NCBI RefSeq assembly: GCF_022049065.2
Contig: NZ_CP095743.1
Coordinates: forward strand, 635,001-699,000
DNA length: 64,000 nucleotides
DNA from: Niallia sp. Man26
Lineage (GTDB): Bacteria > Bacillota > Bacilli > Bacillales > Cytobacillaceae
Reading direction: 5' to 3'
Shown: piece by piece, positions 18,819-27,553 of the stretch
How the letters are laid out: each line of letters opens with the position of its first letter
How positions within the stretch are numbered: the stretch's first letter is position 1
Program-made: the position numbers and the translations under genes
Notes under the pieces: generated by a model
The model's database searches: none
Told to the model about the DNA's origin: nothing
The model's input: the letters and a program-made list of their open reading frames with translations, nothing else

Positions 18819-19691
18819 TTGAGAACTCAGTTGCTAGAGTTAATGGAGAAAAGAATGCAGCAGTGCGTTGCTGATGCCAGGGGTTCTGTTTTGGATGAAA
18901 AGATGGAAAGAAAGACGAGGCTTTTTGATAAGCGCAAGGCTGAAATTGTTAATGTGAAGGCTCGTGGAAATATTTTAACTATTGAAAAGCAGGAAGAAAC
19001 AGAGGAAGTGGACTATCTGGTACATTTTCAATACTTTATTAAACAAAAAGATCATTTCTATGTAGAGGAAGAAATCGAAAACAGGAAAGGGATCTTTTAT
19101 AAAGGAATATTAATAGAAGATAAAGAAATAATCGCACCAATTCAAGCGGATGAAGCAAAGCTTTTAACAAATGAGCAAGAAGAGCGTGAAGGAACATGGA
19201 GATATACGTATGACAGGCTGAAAGCAGTCCAGTATGCAGAAAAATGGTGGAACAGCTATAATCCTGCTTATCATAAATTTGAGGTGGATTGCACCAATTA
19301 TATATCACAATGTGTTCATGCAGGGGGAGCGCCAATGAGGGGCTATCCGAACAGAGGCAGCGGCTGGTGGATGCAGAACAACAGCTGGAGCTACAGCTGG
19401 TCTGTCGCAAATGCTTTTCCACGGTTTCTCGAATCATCCAAGCAAGGTCTTCGGGCGAAGGTCGTTAGTGATGCGTCTGAACTAAAGCTTGGTGATGTTA
19501 TTTGCTATGACTTTGAAGGTGATGGTAAATATAACCACACGACAATCGTTACAGGGAAAGACAGTAATGGAGAACCGCTAGTTAATGCCCATACGTATAA
19601 CAGCAGAATGAGATATTGGGGTTATGAGGATTCAACAGCATATACGCCAAATATAAAATACCGTTTTTTCTCGATTGTCGACGGACAATAA
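18819..19691 (+). CDS. Amidase-domain protein (YhbB-like, Amidase_6)
   Basis: 290 residues from TTG 18819, which sits nine bases after AAAGGAG; a GTG at 18810 is too close to the ribosome site. The N-terminal half (1-130) is charged, with no recognisable motif. The C-terminal half is the putative amidase domain PF12671: AVQYAEKWWNSYNP, the Cys-containing VDCTNYISQC, GSGWW, and YNHTTIVTG with the partner His. This fold is a papain-like NlpC/P60 relative. I see no signal peptide, so it is probably cytosolic or spore-associated. Synteny with yhbB supports the call. Confidence 0.8.
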   Translation: MRTQLLELMEKRMQQCVADARGSVLDEKMERKTRLFDKRKAEIVNVKARGNILTIEKQEETEEVDYLVHFQYFIKQKDHFYVEEEIENRKGIFYKGILIEDKEIIAPIQADEAKLLTNEQEEREGTWRYTYDRLKAVQYAEKWWNSYNPAYHKFEVDCTNYISQCVHAGGAPMRGYPNRGSGWWMQNNSWSYSWSVANAFPRFLESSKQGLRAKVVSDASELKLGDVICYDFEGDGKYNHTTIVTGKDSNGEPLVNAHTYNSRMRYWGYEDSTAYTPNIKYRFFSIVDGQ

Positions 19692-19765
19692 AGAAAGCAA
19701 AATCATTATTTTTTTGCCGGCAAGGTGTATAATAAACAATGAACTAATTGACAGAGGTGACAAGA

Positions 19766-20251
19766 TTGGCTTTACATATTGTATTATATCAACCACAAAT
19801 TCCATCTAATACCGGCAATATTGCAAGAACTTGCGCAGGAACAGATACAGTGCTTCATCTTATCAGGCCATTAGGGTTCTCGACAGATGACAAGATGCTG
19901 AAGAGGGCAGGCTTAGATTACTGGCAACATGTCGATATCCGTTACTATGATTCCATCGAGATTTTCTTTGAGGAAAATAAAGGCGGGGAATTTTTCTATT
20001 TAACGAAGTTCGGAACGAAGCCTCACTCTTCCTTCGATTACAGTGACAAGGACAAAGATTATTATTTCATCTTCGGCAGAGAAACAACAGGCTTGCCGAA
20101 GGATATCATCGAAAATAATAAAGACAGAGCATTGCGGATTCCAATGACTGACAATATCCGCTCCTTGAATTTATCGAACACAGCAGCAATCCTTGTGTAT
20201 GAAGCGCTACGTCAGCAGGATTATCGTGATTTAAATAAGAAATATGAGTAA
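19766..20251 (+). CDS. trmL: tRNA (cytidine/uridine-34 2'-O)-methyltransferase TrmL
   Basis: 161 residues. It methylates the wobble ribose of certain leucine tRNAs using S-adenosylmethionine. The SPOUT-fold signatures are clear: PQIPSNTGNIARTC at the start, LIRPLGF, DYWQHVDI, FGRETTGLP and the knot-forming RIPMTDNIRSLNLSNTAAI. The start is TTG 19766 with AGAGGTGA upstream; homologues (B. subtilis cspR) also begin at MALH. Confidence 0.93.
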   Translation: MALHIVLYQPQIPSNTGNIARTCAGTDTVLHLIRPLGFSTDDKMLKRAGLDYWQHVDIRYYDSIEIFFEENKGGEFFYLTKFGTKPHSSFDYSDKDKDYYFIFGRETTGLPKDIIENNKDRALRIPMTDNIRSLNLSNTAAILVYEALRQQDYRDLNKKYE

Positions 20252-20258
20252 TATTTGA

Positions 20259-20289
20259 GGGATAAGCCTTATGGTTTATCCCTTTTTTT
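20259..20289 (+). terminator. Intrinsic terminator after trmL
   Basis: Stem GGGATAAGCC / GGTTTATCCC with a 4-nt loop and seven T residues. Confidence 0.85.
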
Positions 20290-20381
20290 ATGGGCAGGCT
20301 AAGAGCAGATTATTATTAGATGTAGGTTTCTTTTATTATAATGAATATAGACGAAAATACAAAAAGATGGAGATGTATAGG

Positions 20382-21131
20382 ATGAATAATGTTATTGAAA
20401 CGATGCTGAACCATCGTTCTGTAAGAAAATTCAAGGATGAAGAATTAACAAAAGAACAAATTACAACGATTGTAGAAGCAGCTCAAAGTGCTTCAACATC
20501 AAGCTTCATTCAAGCATACAGCATTATCGGCATAACAGATAAGGAAAAAAAGAAAAAGCTTGCCGAGCTTGCTGGAAATCAGAGCTATGTTGCTGAGAAC
20601 GGTCATGTATTCGTGTTCTGCGCCGATCTTCACAGACATAGTGTGGCTGCAGAAATGGAAGGAAAGGATGTATCAACTTCCCTTGAAAGCACAGAGAAAT
20701 TTATGGTCAGCCTAATTGATGCAGCCCTTGCTGCCCAAAACGCAGCGCTTGCAGCAGAATCAATGGGACTTGGTATTTGCTACATTGGGGGAATTCGCAA
20801 TCAATTGCCAGAAGTGGTTGAGCTGTTAAAAACACCAGACAGAGTGCTGCCATTATTCGCGATTGTCGCAGGTTACCCAGATCAGCATACAGATATAAAA
20901 CCAAGAGTACCTTTCCATCATGTATATCATGAAAATGAGTATGAACAAGACTTGGACAAATACAAACAAGAGCTGGTGGAATACAACGACATCATTTCAG
21001 CTTATTATAAAGAAAGAACAAACAATGAAAGAAGCGATACATGGACTGCCCAAATGATAGGCATGCTAGATAAAAAATCCCGCCTGTACATGAAGGAATT
21101 CGTGGAAGGTAAAAAATTTGATTTGAAATAA
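20382..21131 (+). CDS. nfrA: FMN-dependent NADPH nitroreductase/flavin reductase NfrA
   Basis: 249 residues from ATG 20382, the same length as B. subtilis NfrA. An in-frame ATG further upstream would add 37 residues unlike the family. The nitroreductase fold shows MLNHRSVRKFKDE at the N-terminus (FMN phosphate contacts), SSTSSFIQAYS, AALAAQNAALAAESMGLGICYIGGIRN and the tail YYKERTNNERSDTWT. NfrA reduces flavins, nitroaromatics and disulfides under stress. It is monocistronic with a strong terminator. Confidence 0.9.
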   Translation: MNNVIETMLNHRSVRKFKDEELTKEQITTIVEAAQSASTSSFIQAYSIIGITDKEKKKKLAELAGNQSYVAENGHVFVFCADLHRHSVAAEMEGKDVSTSLESTEKFMVSLIDAALAAQNAALAAESMGLGICYIGGIRNQLPEVVELLKTPDRVLPLFAIVAGYPDQHTDIKPRVPFHHVYHENEYEQDLDKYKQELVEYNDIISAYYKERTNNERSDTWTAQMIGMLDKKSRLYMKEFVEGKKFDLK

Positions 21132-21135
21132 AGAT

Positions 21136-21170
21136 AAAAAAGGAATTCTTAGCCCGAGAATTCCTTTTTT
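21136..21170 (+). terminator. Intrinsic terminator after nfrA
   Basis: A 14-bp perfect stem AAAAAAGGAATTCT / AGAATTCCTTTTTT with a 7-nt loop. Confidence 0.9.
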
Positions 21171-21237
21171 TACGGGCATTTCTTCCCGTTAATATATGAG
21201 TCAAAGCTAGGCTTTAAAAACAAACCTTTCTTTTTAA

Positions 21238-21266
21238 GCATGTTCATTCTCCTGCCTGCATAGATT
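21238..21266 (+). promoter_or_regulatory. Sigma-E-like sporulation promoter upstream of prkA
   Basis: GCATGTT (21238-21244), 14-bp spacer, CATAGATT (21259-21266). This resembles the mother-cell sigma-E consensus (G-x-ATATT, 14-15 bp, CATACA-T) with one mismatch in each box, and it lies 40 bp before the prkA start. B. subtilis prkA is known to be sigma-E dependent. Confidence 0.55.
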
Positions 21267-21305
21267 ATATTAATCGTCTCTGATAAAGTGACAGGGGAGG
21301 TCCAT

Positions 21306-23201
21306 ATGAGTATATTAAAAAAAATCGAGATGTATAGACAGGAAGAAGACTTGCTTAAGTGGGAAGGAACATTTGCTGAGTATTTGGAGATCTTAAAGGA
21401 AAAGCCATGGGTAGCTCAATCAGCGCATTCACGTGTATACAATATGATCAAGGACGCTGGCATTGATGAAGTAAATGGGAAAAAGGAATATAAATTTTTC
21501 TCGAATCAGCTATTTGGTTTAGAGGATTCATTAGAAAGCTTAGTAGAAGAGTATTTCCATCCTGCGGCAAAACGTCTAGATGTCCGAAAACGGATTTTGC
21601 TGCTTATGGGGCCAGTCAGCGGCGGTAAATCAACACTTGTAACCATGCTGAAAAGAGGATTAGAAGAATATACGTACACAGACAGGGGAGCTGTATATGC
21701 AATTAAAGGCTGCCCAATGCATGAAGACCCTCTTCATATGATTCCGCATAATTTACGCAAAGACTTTTATGACGAATATGGAGTTCGCATTGAGGGGAAT
21801 TTATCTCCATTGAATTTGATGAGACTGCAAGAAGAATATAATGGAAGAATTGAAGATGTTTTAGTGGAACGGGTTTTCTTCTCTGAAGATAAACGTACTG
21901 GTATCGGTACATTTAGCCCGTCTGACCCGAAATCTCAGGATATCGCTGATTTGACAGGCAGCATTGATTTTTCCACAATTGCCGAATATGGATCTGAATC
22001 TGATCCGCGCGCCTATCGCTTTGATGGAGAATTGAACAAAGCGAACAGAGGGATGATGGAGTTCCAGGAAATGCTTAAATGTGATGAGAAATTCCTATGG
22101 CATTTGCTTTCTTTAACACAAGAAGGAAATTTCAAAGCAGGCCGTTTTGCCCTTATTTCAGCTGATGAGCTGATTGTGGCACATACGAATGAAACGGAAT
22201 ACCGTTCCTTTATTGCCAACAAGAAAAATGAAGCATTGCATTCACGTATCATTGTAATGCCAGTGCCATATAACTTGAAGGCGTCTGAGGAAGAAAGAAT
22301 TTACGAAAAAATGATTAGAGAAAGTGATGTTTCAGATGTCCATATTGCTCCACATACATTAAAAATCGCGGCAATCTTCACGATATTGACTCGCTTGAAG
22401 GAACCGAAGAAAGGCGATATTGATCTTGTAAAGAAAATGCGCCTGTATGATGGTGAAAGTGTGGAGGGCTTCAGCTCCGCGGACATTAAAGAATTGAAAA
22501 ATGAATACGGCGATGAAGGCATGAGCGGGATTGATCCACGATATGTAATCAACCGGATTTCATCAACAATCATTCGCAAGGACATCACAACGATCAATGC
22601 TTTAGATGTGCTTCGTTCCTTGAAGGACGGCTTGGATCAGCATTCATCAATTACGAATGAATTGCGTGAAAAGTACTTGAACTGCATCTCCCTTGCCCGC
22701 AAGGAATATGATGAAATCGCGAAAAAAGAAGTACAAAAGGCGTTTGTTTACTCTTATGAGGAATCAGCTAAAACGCTTATGGATAATTACTTGGATAATG
22801 TGGAGGCATATTGCAACAAGAATAAACTTCGTGATCCGCTTACAGGGGAAGAAATCAATCCTGATGAAAAACTAATGCGTTCAATTGAGGAACAAATCGG
22901 GATCTCTGAAAATGCGAAAAAATCATTCCGTGAAGAAATTCTTATCCGCATTTCTGCATATGCCCGCAAAGGGAAAAGATTTGACTATAATTCTCATGAC
23001 CGTTTGAGAGAAGCAATTCAAAAGAAATTATTTGCTGACTTGAAGGATGTCGTTAAAATTACGACTTCCACTAAAACACCTGATGAGCAGCAGCTGAAAA
23101 AAGTGAATGAAGTTATTGCACGCCTGATTGATGAGCATGGCTACAATTCTACATCTGCTAATGATTTGCTGCGCTATGTCGGAAGTCTATTAAATCGCTG
23201 A
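21306..23201 (+). CDS. prkA: PrkA AAA+ serine protein kinase/protease
   Basis: 631 residues from ATG 21306, preceded by AGGGGAGG; the length equals B. subtilis PrkA. The AAA module has the Walker A sequence GPVSGGKST near residue 105. The C-terminal PrkA domain ends DLLRYVGSLLNR. In Bacillus it is made in the mother cell and influences sporulation through sigma-K/ScoC; recent work describes it as an ATP-dependent protease. yhbH follows it here, as in B. subtilis, without the SpoVR-family gene that accompanies them in many proteobacteria. Confidence 0.95.
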   Translation: MSILKKIEMYRQEEDLLKWEGTFAEYLEILKEKPWVAQSAHSRVYNMIKDAGIDEVNGKKEYKFFSNQLFGLEDSLESLVEEYFHPAAKRLDVRKRILLLMGPVSGGKSTLVTMLKRGLEEYTYTDRGAVYAIKGCPMHEDPLHMIPHNLRKDFYDEYGVRIEGNLSPLNLMRLQEEYNGRIEDVLVERVFFSEDKRTGIGTFSPSDPKSQDIADLTGSIDFSTIAEYGSESDPRAYRFDGELNKANRGMMEFQEMLKCDEKFLWHLLSLTQEGNFKAGRFALISADELIVAHTNETEYRSFIANKKNEALHSRIIVMPVPYNLKASEEERIYEKMIRESDVSDVHIAPHTLKIAAIFTILTRLKEPKKGDIDLVKKMRLYDGESVEGFSSADIKELKNEYGDEGMSGIDPRYVINRISSTIIRKDITTINALDVLRSLKDGLDQHSSITNELREKYLNCISLARKEYDEIAKKEVQKAFVYSYEESAKTLMDNYLDNVEAYCNKNKLRDPLTGEEINPDEKLMRSIEEQIGISENAKKSFREEILIRISAYARKGKRFDYNSHDRLREAIQKKLFADLKDVVKITTSTKTPDEQQLKKVNEVIARLIDEHGYNSTSANDLLRYVGSLLNR

Positions 23202-23213
23202 TGATGATGAAGG

Positions 23214-23251
23214 AGAAGGAACGGGCAATGGACTTGTCTGTTCCTTCTTTT
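23214..23251 (+). terminator. Intrinsic terminator after prkA
   Basis: Stem AGAAGGAAC / GTTCCTTCT, extended by weaker pairs, with a short T run. It separates prkA from yhbH. Confidence 0.7.
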
Positions 23252-23439
23252 ATCCATATAGAAAAAAGTTATATTGTCATTCGACCAAATTAGCGAATTA
23301 TCTAAATTATTAGTAAATTATTTAAGCGTCATGCATAGGATAGAGTAATCACTAATTTTTTGGAAGATGGTGCCCGAATTAGTTTATGCATGAAACCAGA
23401 AAATGGTGCTGAAAAAATTTATTTTTAGGAGGGGTAAGG

Positions 23440-24615
23440 ATGACAAAACATGAAAATAATCACCAGTTTGTAATTTCCCAAGAAGATTGGTCCCTCCATC
23501 GTAAAGGCCATGACGACCAGCAAAGACACCAGGAAAAAGTGCAGGAGGCTATCAAAAATAATCTGCCCGACTTAATTACGGAAGAAAACATCGTGATGTC
23601 TAATGGAAGAGAAGTAGTGAAAATACCAATACGTTCTTTAGATGAATATAAAATCCGCTATAATTATGATAAAAATAAACATGTTGGGCAAGGAAACGGA
23701 GACAGCCAAGTTGGCGATGTTGTGGCTCGCGATGGAAATGGCGGCCAAAAGGGACCTGGCAAAGGCCAAGGAGCCGGCGATCAGGCAGGAGAAGATTACT
23801 TTGAAGCTGAAGTGTCCTTAATGGAGCTTGAGGAAGCACTCTTTAAGCAATTAGAGCTGCCTAACCTAAAGCGAAAAGAGCAGGATCAGATTGTTGTCGA
23901 AAACATTGAATTTAACGATATTAGGAAAACAGGGCTGATGGGGAATATTGATAAAAAACGGACGATGATGTCTGCCTTTAAACGGAATGCAATGAACAAC
24001 AAGCCAGGCTTTTATCCAATATACCCTGAAGACTTAAAGTTTAAGACATGGAATGAAGTTACAAAGCCAGAATCAAAGGCAGTTGTCCTTGCAATGATGG
24101 ATACGAGCGGCTCGATGGGACTTTGGGAAAAATATATGGCGAGAAGCTTTTTCTTCTGGATGACAAGATTTCTCCGCACAAAATATGAGACGGTGGAAAT
24201 TGAATTTATCGCCCATCATACAGAAGCAAAAGTTGTAACAGAAGAGGACTTCTTCTCTAAAGGAGAAAGCGGTGGTACTATTTGTTCTTCTGTATACAGG
24301 AAGGCCCTTGAATTGATTAATGATAAGTATGATCCAGGCAGATTTAACATTTATCCATTCCACTTCTCAGACGGCGACAACCTCACATCCGACAATGCCC
24401 GCTGTGTCAAGCTTGTCGAAGAATTGATGGAAGTCTCCAATATGTTTGGATATGGAGAGGTGAATCAATACAATCGCCACAGCACGTTGATGTCCGCCTA
24501 CAAAAATATCTCAAACGAGAAGTTTCGTCATTACTTGCTGCGACAAAAGGCAGATGTCTTCAATGCGATGACGAGCTTTTTCCGCAAAGAAGAATCTGGA
24601 AAGATGTATGCGTAA
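23440..24615 (+). CDS. yhbH: Sporulation protein YhbH (DUF444/UPF0229)
   Basis: 391 residues. The N-terminus starts with [21 protein letters not shown] and is followed by a Gly/Gln-rich linker (about 85-125). The C-terminal half is a von Willebrand A-like domain with the metal-site motif MDTSGSMG. The family travels with PrkA; it is needed for normal sporulation in Bacillus, but the molecular role is unclear. AGGAGGGG lies before the ATG. A weak sigma-E-like match (GTAAATT, 14 bp, CATAGGAT) sits about 110 bp upstream. Confidence 0.92.
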   Translation: MTKHENNHQFVISQEDWSLHRKGHDDQQRHQEKVQEAIKNNLPDLITEENIVMSNGREVVKIPIRSLDEYKIRYNYDKNKHVGQGNGDSQVGDVVARDGNGGQKGPGKGQGAGDQAGEDYFEAEVSLMELEEALFKQLELPNLKRKEQDQIVVENIEFNDIRKTGLMGNIDKKRTMMSAFKRNAMNNKPGFYPIYPEDLKFKTWNEVTKPESKAVVLAMMDTSGSMGLWEKYMARSFFFWMTRFLRTKYETVEIEFIAHHTEAKVVTEEDFFSKGESGGTICSSVYRKALELINDKYDPGRFNIYPFHFSDGDNLTSDNARCVKLVEELMEVSNMFGYGEVNQYNRHSTLMSAYKNISNEKFRHYLLRQKADVFNAMTSFFRKEESGKMYA

Positions 24616-24621
24616 TGGATT

Positions 24622-24652
24622 AACACAGCTCTTTTTGGGAGCTGTGTTTTTT
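24622..24652 (+). terminator. Intrinsic terminator after yhbH
   Basis: Stem AACACAGCTC / GAGCTGTGTT, 7-nt loop, T run. Confidence 0.85.
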
Positions 24653-24680
24653 GCTGTAAATGTAGCAGAAATAAAAAATC

Positions 24681-24710
24681 TGCAACCATACCTTTTCAGC
24701 ATCGTCTAAA
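24681..24710 (+). promoter_or_regulatory. ECF-type (SigM/SigV-like) autoregulatory promoter
   Basis: TGCAAC (24681-24686), a 16-bp spacer, then CGTCTAAA (24703-24710), 20 bp before the sigma factor start codon. TGCAAC-N16-CGTC is the promoter form used by B. subtilis SigM, SigV and SigX, and ECF genes normally read their own promoter. Confidence 0.75.
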
Positions 24711-24729
24711 GTTTGAAAGGGTGTAAAGA

Positions 24730-25287
24730 ATGTTAGAGAAAAATAATAAAGATAATCTGGATGGGAAACATTCCAGCAGGGGGGAAATAATCGAGTGGTT
24801 AATGAACGAATATGGTCAAAGTGTCGTTAGGTTAGCATTCACCTTTGTGAAAAAGCAACAAATCGCTGAGGATATCGCACAGGAGGTATTCATTAAATGC
24901 TATCAGAACCTGGATACTTTTCGAAAGGAATCTTCCTATAAAACTTGGATTTATCGTATTACAGTGAATTTATGCAAGGACCGGTTACGAAGTTGGAGTT
25001 TCAGAAACATAGTGTTAACAGAACTGCTTTCAAAAAGTTCGATCACTAATCATACTCCAGAATCAGAAATACTGCATGTGGAAAACAGGCAGGAATTATC
25101 AACGAAGGTATTATCACTGCCAATTAAGTACCGTGAAGTTATTATTCTATATTATTATGAAGAGTTTTCCTACAATCAAATATCAGAATTGCTTGGTATT
25201 AGCATACAGACAATAAAATCGCGATTACATAGGGGACGGCTTTCTTTAAAGAAAATGATAGGTGAAGGAGGAAAAATCGATGGATAA
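24730..25287 (+). CDS. ECF RNA polymerase sigma factor
   Basis: 185 residues. Region 2 is visible at about 25-80 (GQSVVRLAFTFVKKQQIAED, then DTFRKESSYKTWIYRI for -10 recognition). Region 4 lies at about 125-180 (LPIKYREVIILYYYEEFSY, then a helix-turn-helix QISELLGISIQTIKSRLHRG). The length and lack of region 3 define the ECF class. Its own promoter is visible upstream. It overlaps the following membrane protein gene by 8 bp, the usual arrangement of a sigma factor with its anti-sigma factor. Which stress it serves cannot be told. Confidence 0.9.
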   Translation: MLEKNNKDNLDGKHSSRGEIIEWLMNEYGQSVVRLAFTFVKKQQIAEDIAQEVFIKCYQNLDTFRKESSYKTWIYRITVNLCKDRLRSWSFRNIVLTELLSKSSITNHTPESEILHVENRQELSTKVLSLPIKYREVIILYYYEEFSYNQISELLGISIQTIKSRLHRGRLSLKKMIGEGGKIDG

Positions 25288-26836
25288 AATGTTAAAGGAT
25301 TTAAAAGAAACGATGGATAACACAGTCTTGAAAGAATTAGACTTTACTGAAATAAATAAGTCTAAAGTAAGGAAAAAAATCTCCAACGCTAACTTTGCAA
25401 AAGCAAAAAATACGAGGAGTCTATATCCGCGAATTTTGAGTCTTAGTTTTACTTGCATTTTTCTAATAGGTATAAGTTATTTTATGATACATACACTTAA
25501 CCAAAGTGAAGAACCTATATCCAGCCACAGTGATAAAAATAATGTTGGTAAAAATAATTCCATTATTACTCCTCCTCATCAAGATGAAAATTATGAAGAT
25601 ATGAAAAAAGAAGATATATTAAGTAAACTTTTAAATACAGTAGATAATTTTCAAACGGCTTCCGGTGCATATGAGATGTTTGATAGATATTATGACGGTT
25701 CAACTAGTAACAATAACGTGGAATATAAGTTTAGTCTAAAAGAAGAAATTGGTGGATATGAAAAAATATTTAATATTCCTGATGAGTTTATAACAGATGA
25801 TCCAATTACAACGAACGAAATCTTTTTTAATGACGAAACCATTTGGAATATAGATAATGATCGGAACACATACAGTACAAGTAATTATGAAGTGACACCA
25901 AAGAGGGAGACAGTTGAGCCGAAAGATGTATTTTCGATTCCAATAAATAAGCTATATGATTCTGAAGAGAAATTTAGAGAAATTCCAGCAATAGGAGATG
26001 TATCTCTGTTTCCATACGAGATAGCAGCGGAATATTTAAGATCTAGTAATGTTTGGGAAATTGAGAGGCAAAATGAAGAGCTGCTTGGTCATAATACGAT
26101 TGTTTTGCATGGAGAAATAAATGAGGCTAATAAAAATATTATGCAGCCAGATAAAAAGAGCTTTCGTTTTTGGGTGGATAAAGATACAGGAATCTTAGTA
26201 ATGTATGAATTTTACGATGAAGAAGGACAATTGATCAGTTATCTTCATCCGAAAGAATTATCAGTAAATGTAACAATTGATGCAAAAGAGTTTATACCTA
26301 AGTTAGAAAATTATAATTCTATGCAACATTATTCGGATATTCAATATGAGGACCCTAAAGAAAAAGATATTAGTATTGTAGAGAGTGCTGATACCAATGT
26401 GGAAGAGGTTGAGTCCGTTTTAGTCACTTTGCGGTCAGAGGTGCCTTTTCTGTATGAATTTACGAGATCAGATGTAAAGATTTTCTCAGCAAGTTTGGAA
26501 AGATATAAAGAATTTAATCAAGCGTATTTAACTTACAGTTATAAAAAAGTAGGAAATGACCTTGGCTCTGGATCGCAAGTGCTATATGTAAGAGCATATC
26601 CTGAAGAATCAGTTGTAAGTTCATTAAATGATTTTAATACAGAGAAGGGCAATAAAATCGATTCGTTTACTTTGAACGAGATTAAATGGGAAGTGTATAA
26701 AATTAAAGATTCTAAAGAGGCGCATTTTATAGGCGTGTCGGGAGATTATGAATACGAAATGATCACTCAGGATGTTTCTGTTGCGGATGCAAAGCGTTTA
26801 CTGAAAACTTTCAAAAAGAGTGCACCAAATAAATAG
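25280..26836 (+). CDS. Putative anti-sigma factor, single-pass membrane protein with large extracytoplasmic region
   Basis: 518 residues from ATG 25280, which follows GAAGGAGG inside the sigma gene; a GTG at 25262 precedes that site and is unlikely. Residues 1-47 are cytosolic and charged, 48-68 form one membrane span (ILSLSFTCIFLIGISYFMI), and the rest is outside. The outer part resembles the LolA-like fold of sigma-regulator proteins and ends with a DUF4367-like segment (IKWEVYKIKDSKEAHFIG). I did not find a clear zinc anti-sigma (HxxxCxxC) motif in the short cytosolic part, so binding to the sigma factor is inferred from coupling and topology. Confidence 0.7.
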   Translation: MDKMLKDLKETMDNTVLKELDFTEINKSKVRKKISNANFAKAKNTRSLYPRILSLSFTCIFLIGISYFMIHTLNQSEEPISSHSDKNNVGKNNSIITPPHQDENYEDMKKEDILSKLLNTVDNFQTASGAYEMFDRYYDGSTSNNNVEYKFSLKEEIGGYEKIFNIPDEFITDDPITTNEIFFNDETIWNIDNDRNTYSTSNYEVTPKRETVEPKDVFSIPINKLYDSEEKFREIPAIGDVSLFPYEIAAEYLRSSNVWEIERQNEELLGHNTIVLHGEINEANKNIMQPDKKSFRFWVDKDTGILVMYEFYDEEGQLISYLHPKELSVNVTIDAKEFIPKLENYNSMQHYSDIQYEDPKEKDISIVESADTNVEEVESVLVTLRSEVPFLYEFTRSDVKIFSASLERYKEFNQAYLTYSYKKVGNDLGSGSQVLYVRAYPEESVVSSLNDFNTEKGNKIDSFTLNEIKWEVYKIKDSKEAHFIGVSGDYEYEMITQDVSVADAKRLLKTFKKSAPNK

Positions 26837-26875
26837 ATGATTTAAAAAGCTAATAAGACTTGGAGGATAATAGAG

Positions 26876-27211
26876 TTGGATATCGAAATAAAGACCTTTA
26901 CGGAAAGAAAAATCAAACCGATTGATGTTTTGAGCCTGTATAACGAAACAGGCTGGCTGCAAGGAAGACTGGATTTAGATATGGAAGAGATATTATACAA
27001 AGTGCCATCAGTTGGTGCTTGGAAGGGTGATACGCTTATTGGCTACGCTAGAGCAGTCTCAGATGGGCATTATAAAGCATATATTGAGGATGTAGTTATA
27101 CATCGTTTATATATGAAGAAAAGTATTGGGATCAAGTTGGTTTCAAAACTATTGGACGAGCTTTCATGCAATCAGTTTATCTTGCGAAAAAGATTAACTG
27201 CCTTTTTATAA
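26876..27211 (+). pseudogene. GNAT N-acetyltransferase truncated by an in-frame stop
   Basis: 111 codons from TTG 26876, preceded by GGAGG. The text ETGWLQGRLDLDMEE...VGAWKGDTLIGYARAVSDG...AYIEDVVIHRLYMKKSIGIKLVSKLL is that of a small GNAT family enzyme of about 130-140 residues. The conserved end AFYxKNGFK is broken here: the frame reads AFL, stop (27209-27211), then INGFKLGT in the same frame. So a nonsense change removes the last acetyl-CoA-fold strand. It could still make a short product; loss of activity is inferred. Confidence 0.6.
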
Positions 27212-27223
27212 ATAAACGGTTTT

Positions 27224-27257
27224 AAACTAGGCACCTAATACTAGTGCCTAGTTTTTT
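27224..27257. terminator. Bidirectional terminator
   Basis: An 11-bp stem AAACTAGGCAC / GTGCCTAGTTT with T run lies between the GNAT remnant and the convergent DUF5348 gene. Confidence 0.85.
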
Positions 27258-27269
27258 AAAAAACACAAA

Positions 27270-27476
27270 TTAAACTACATTAGGATACTTAGCCATTAAC
27301 CCTTGCAAAGCAATATCTGGATAACCGACTAAATAATAGTCCTCATGATTATGATGAACAGTTGTTTTTACCCATTGGTTTTGAATGAAAGCTTCAATGT
27401 CGTCATCTGTTGTAAAATATTCTCCATTAGGAAGTGCGTATCTGCCTTGTTCATTCTTCGATAATTCTGCATACAT
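27270..27476 (-). CDS. DUF5348 family small protein
   Basis: 68 residues from ATG (27474-27476), six bases after AAAGGATGTG; an upstream GTG overlaps the ribosome site. The sequence reads like DUF5348: NEQGRYALPNGEYFTTDDDIEAFI, then VKTTVHHNHEDYYLVGYPDIALQGL. The function of the family is unknown; members are small SH3-like-looking proteins common in Bacillaceae and on mobile elements. It converges on the GNAT remnant. Confidence 0.65.
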   Translation of the reverse strand: MYAELSKNEQGRYALPNGEYFTTDDDIEAFIQNQWVKTTVHHNHEDYYLVGYPDIALQGLMAKYPNVV

Positions 27477-27553
27477 AAATATCACATCCTTTTTGCTATC
27501 AGCATTAACAATTTATTCGCTTCATAAACTAACAGTAACGGCGGGTTTTTAAC

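Noticed and set aside
20271..20381. Upstream start for nfrA adding 37 residues
   Set aside because: The stretch overlaps the trmL terminator and has no family similarity; ATG 20382 has a proper ribosome site and gives the family length.
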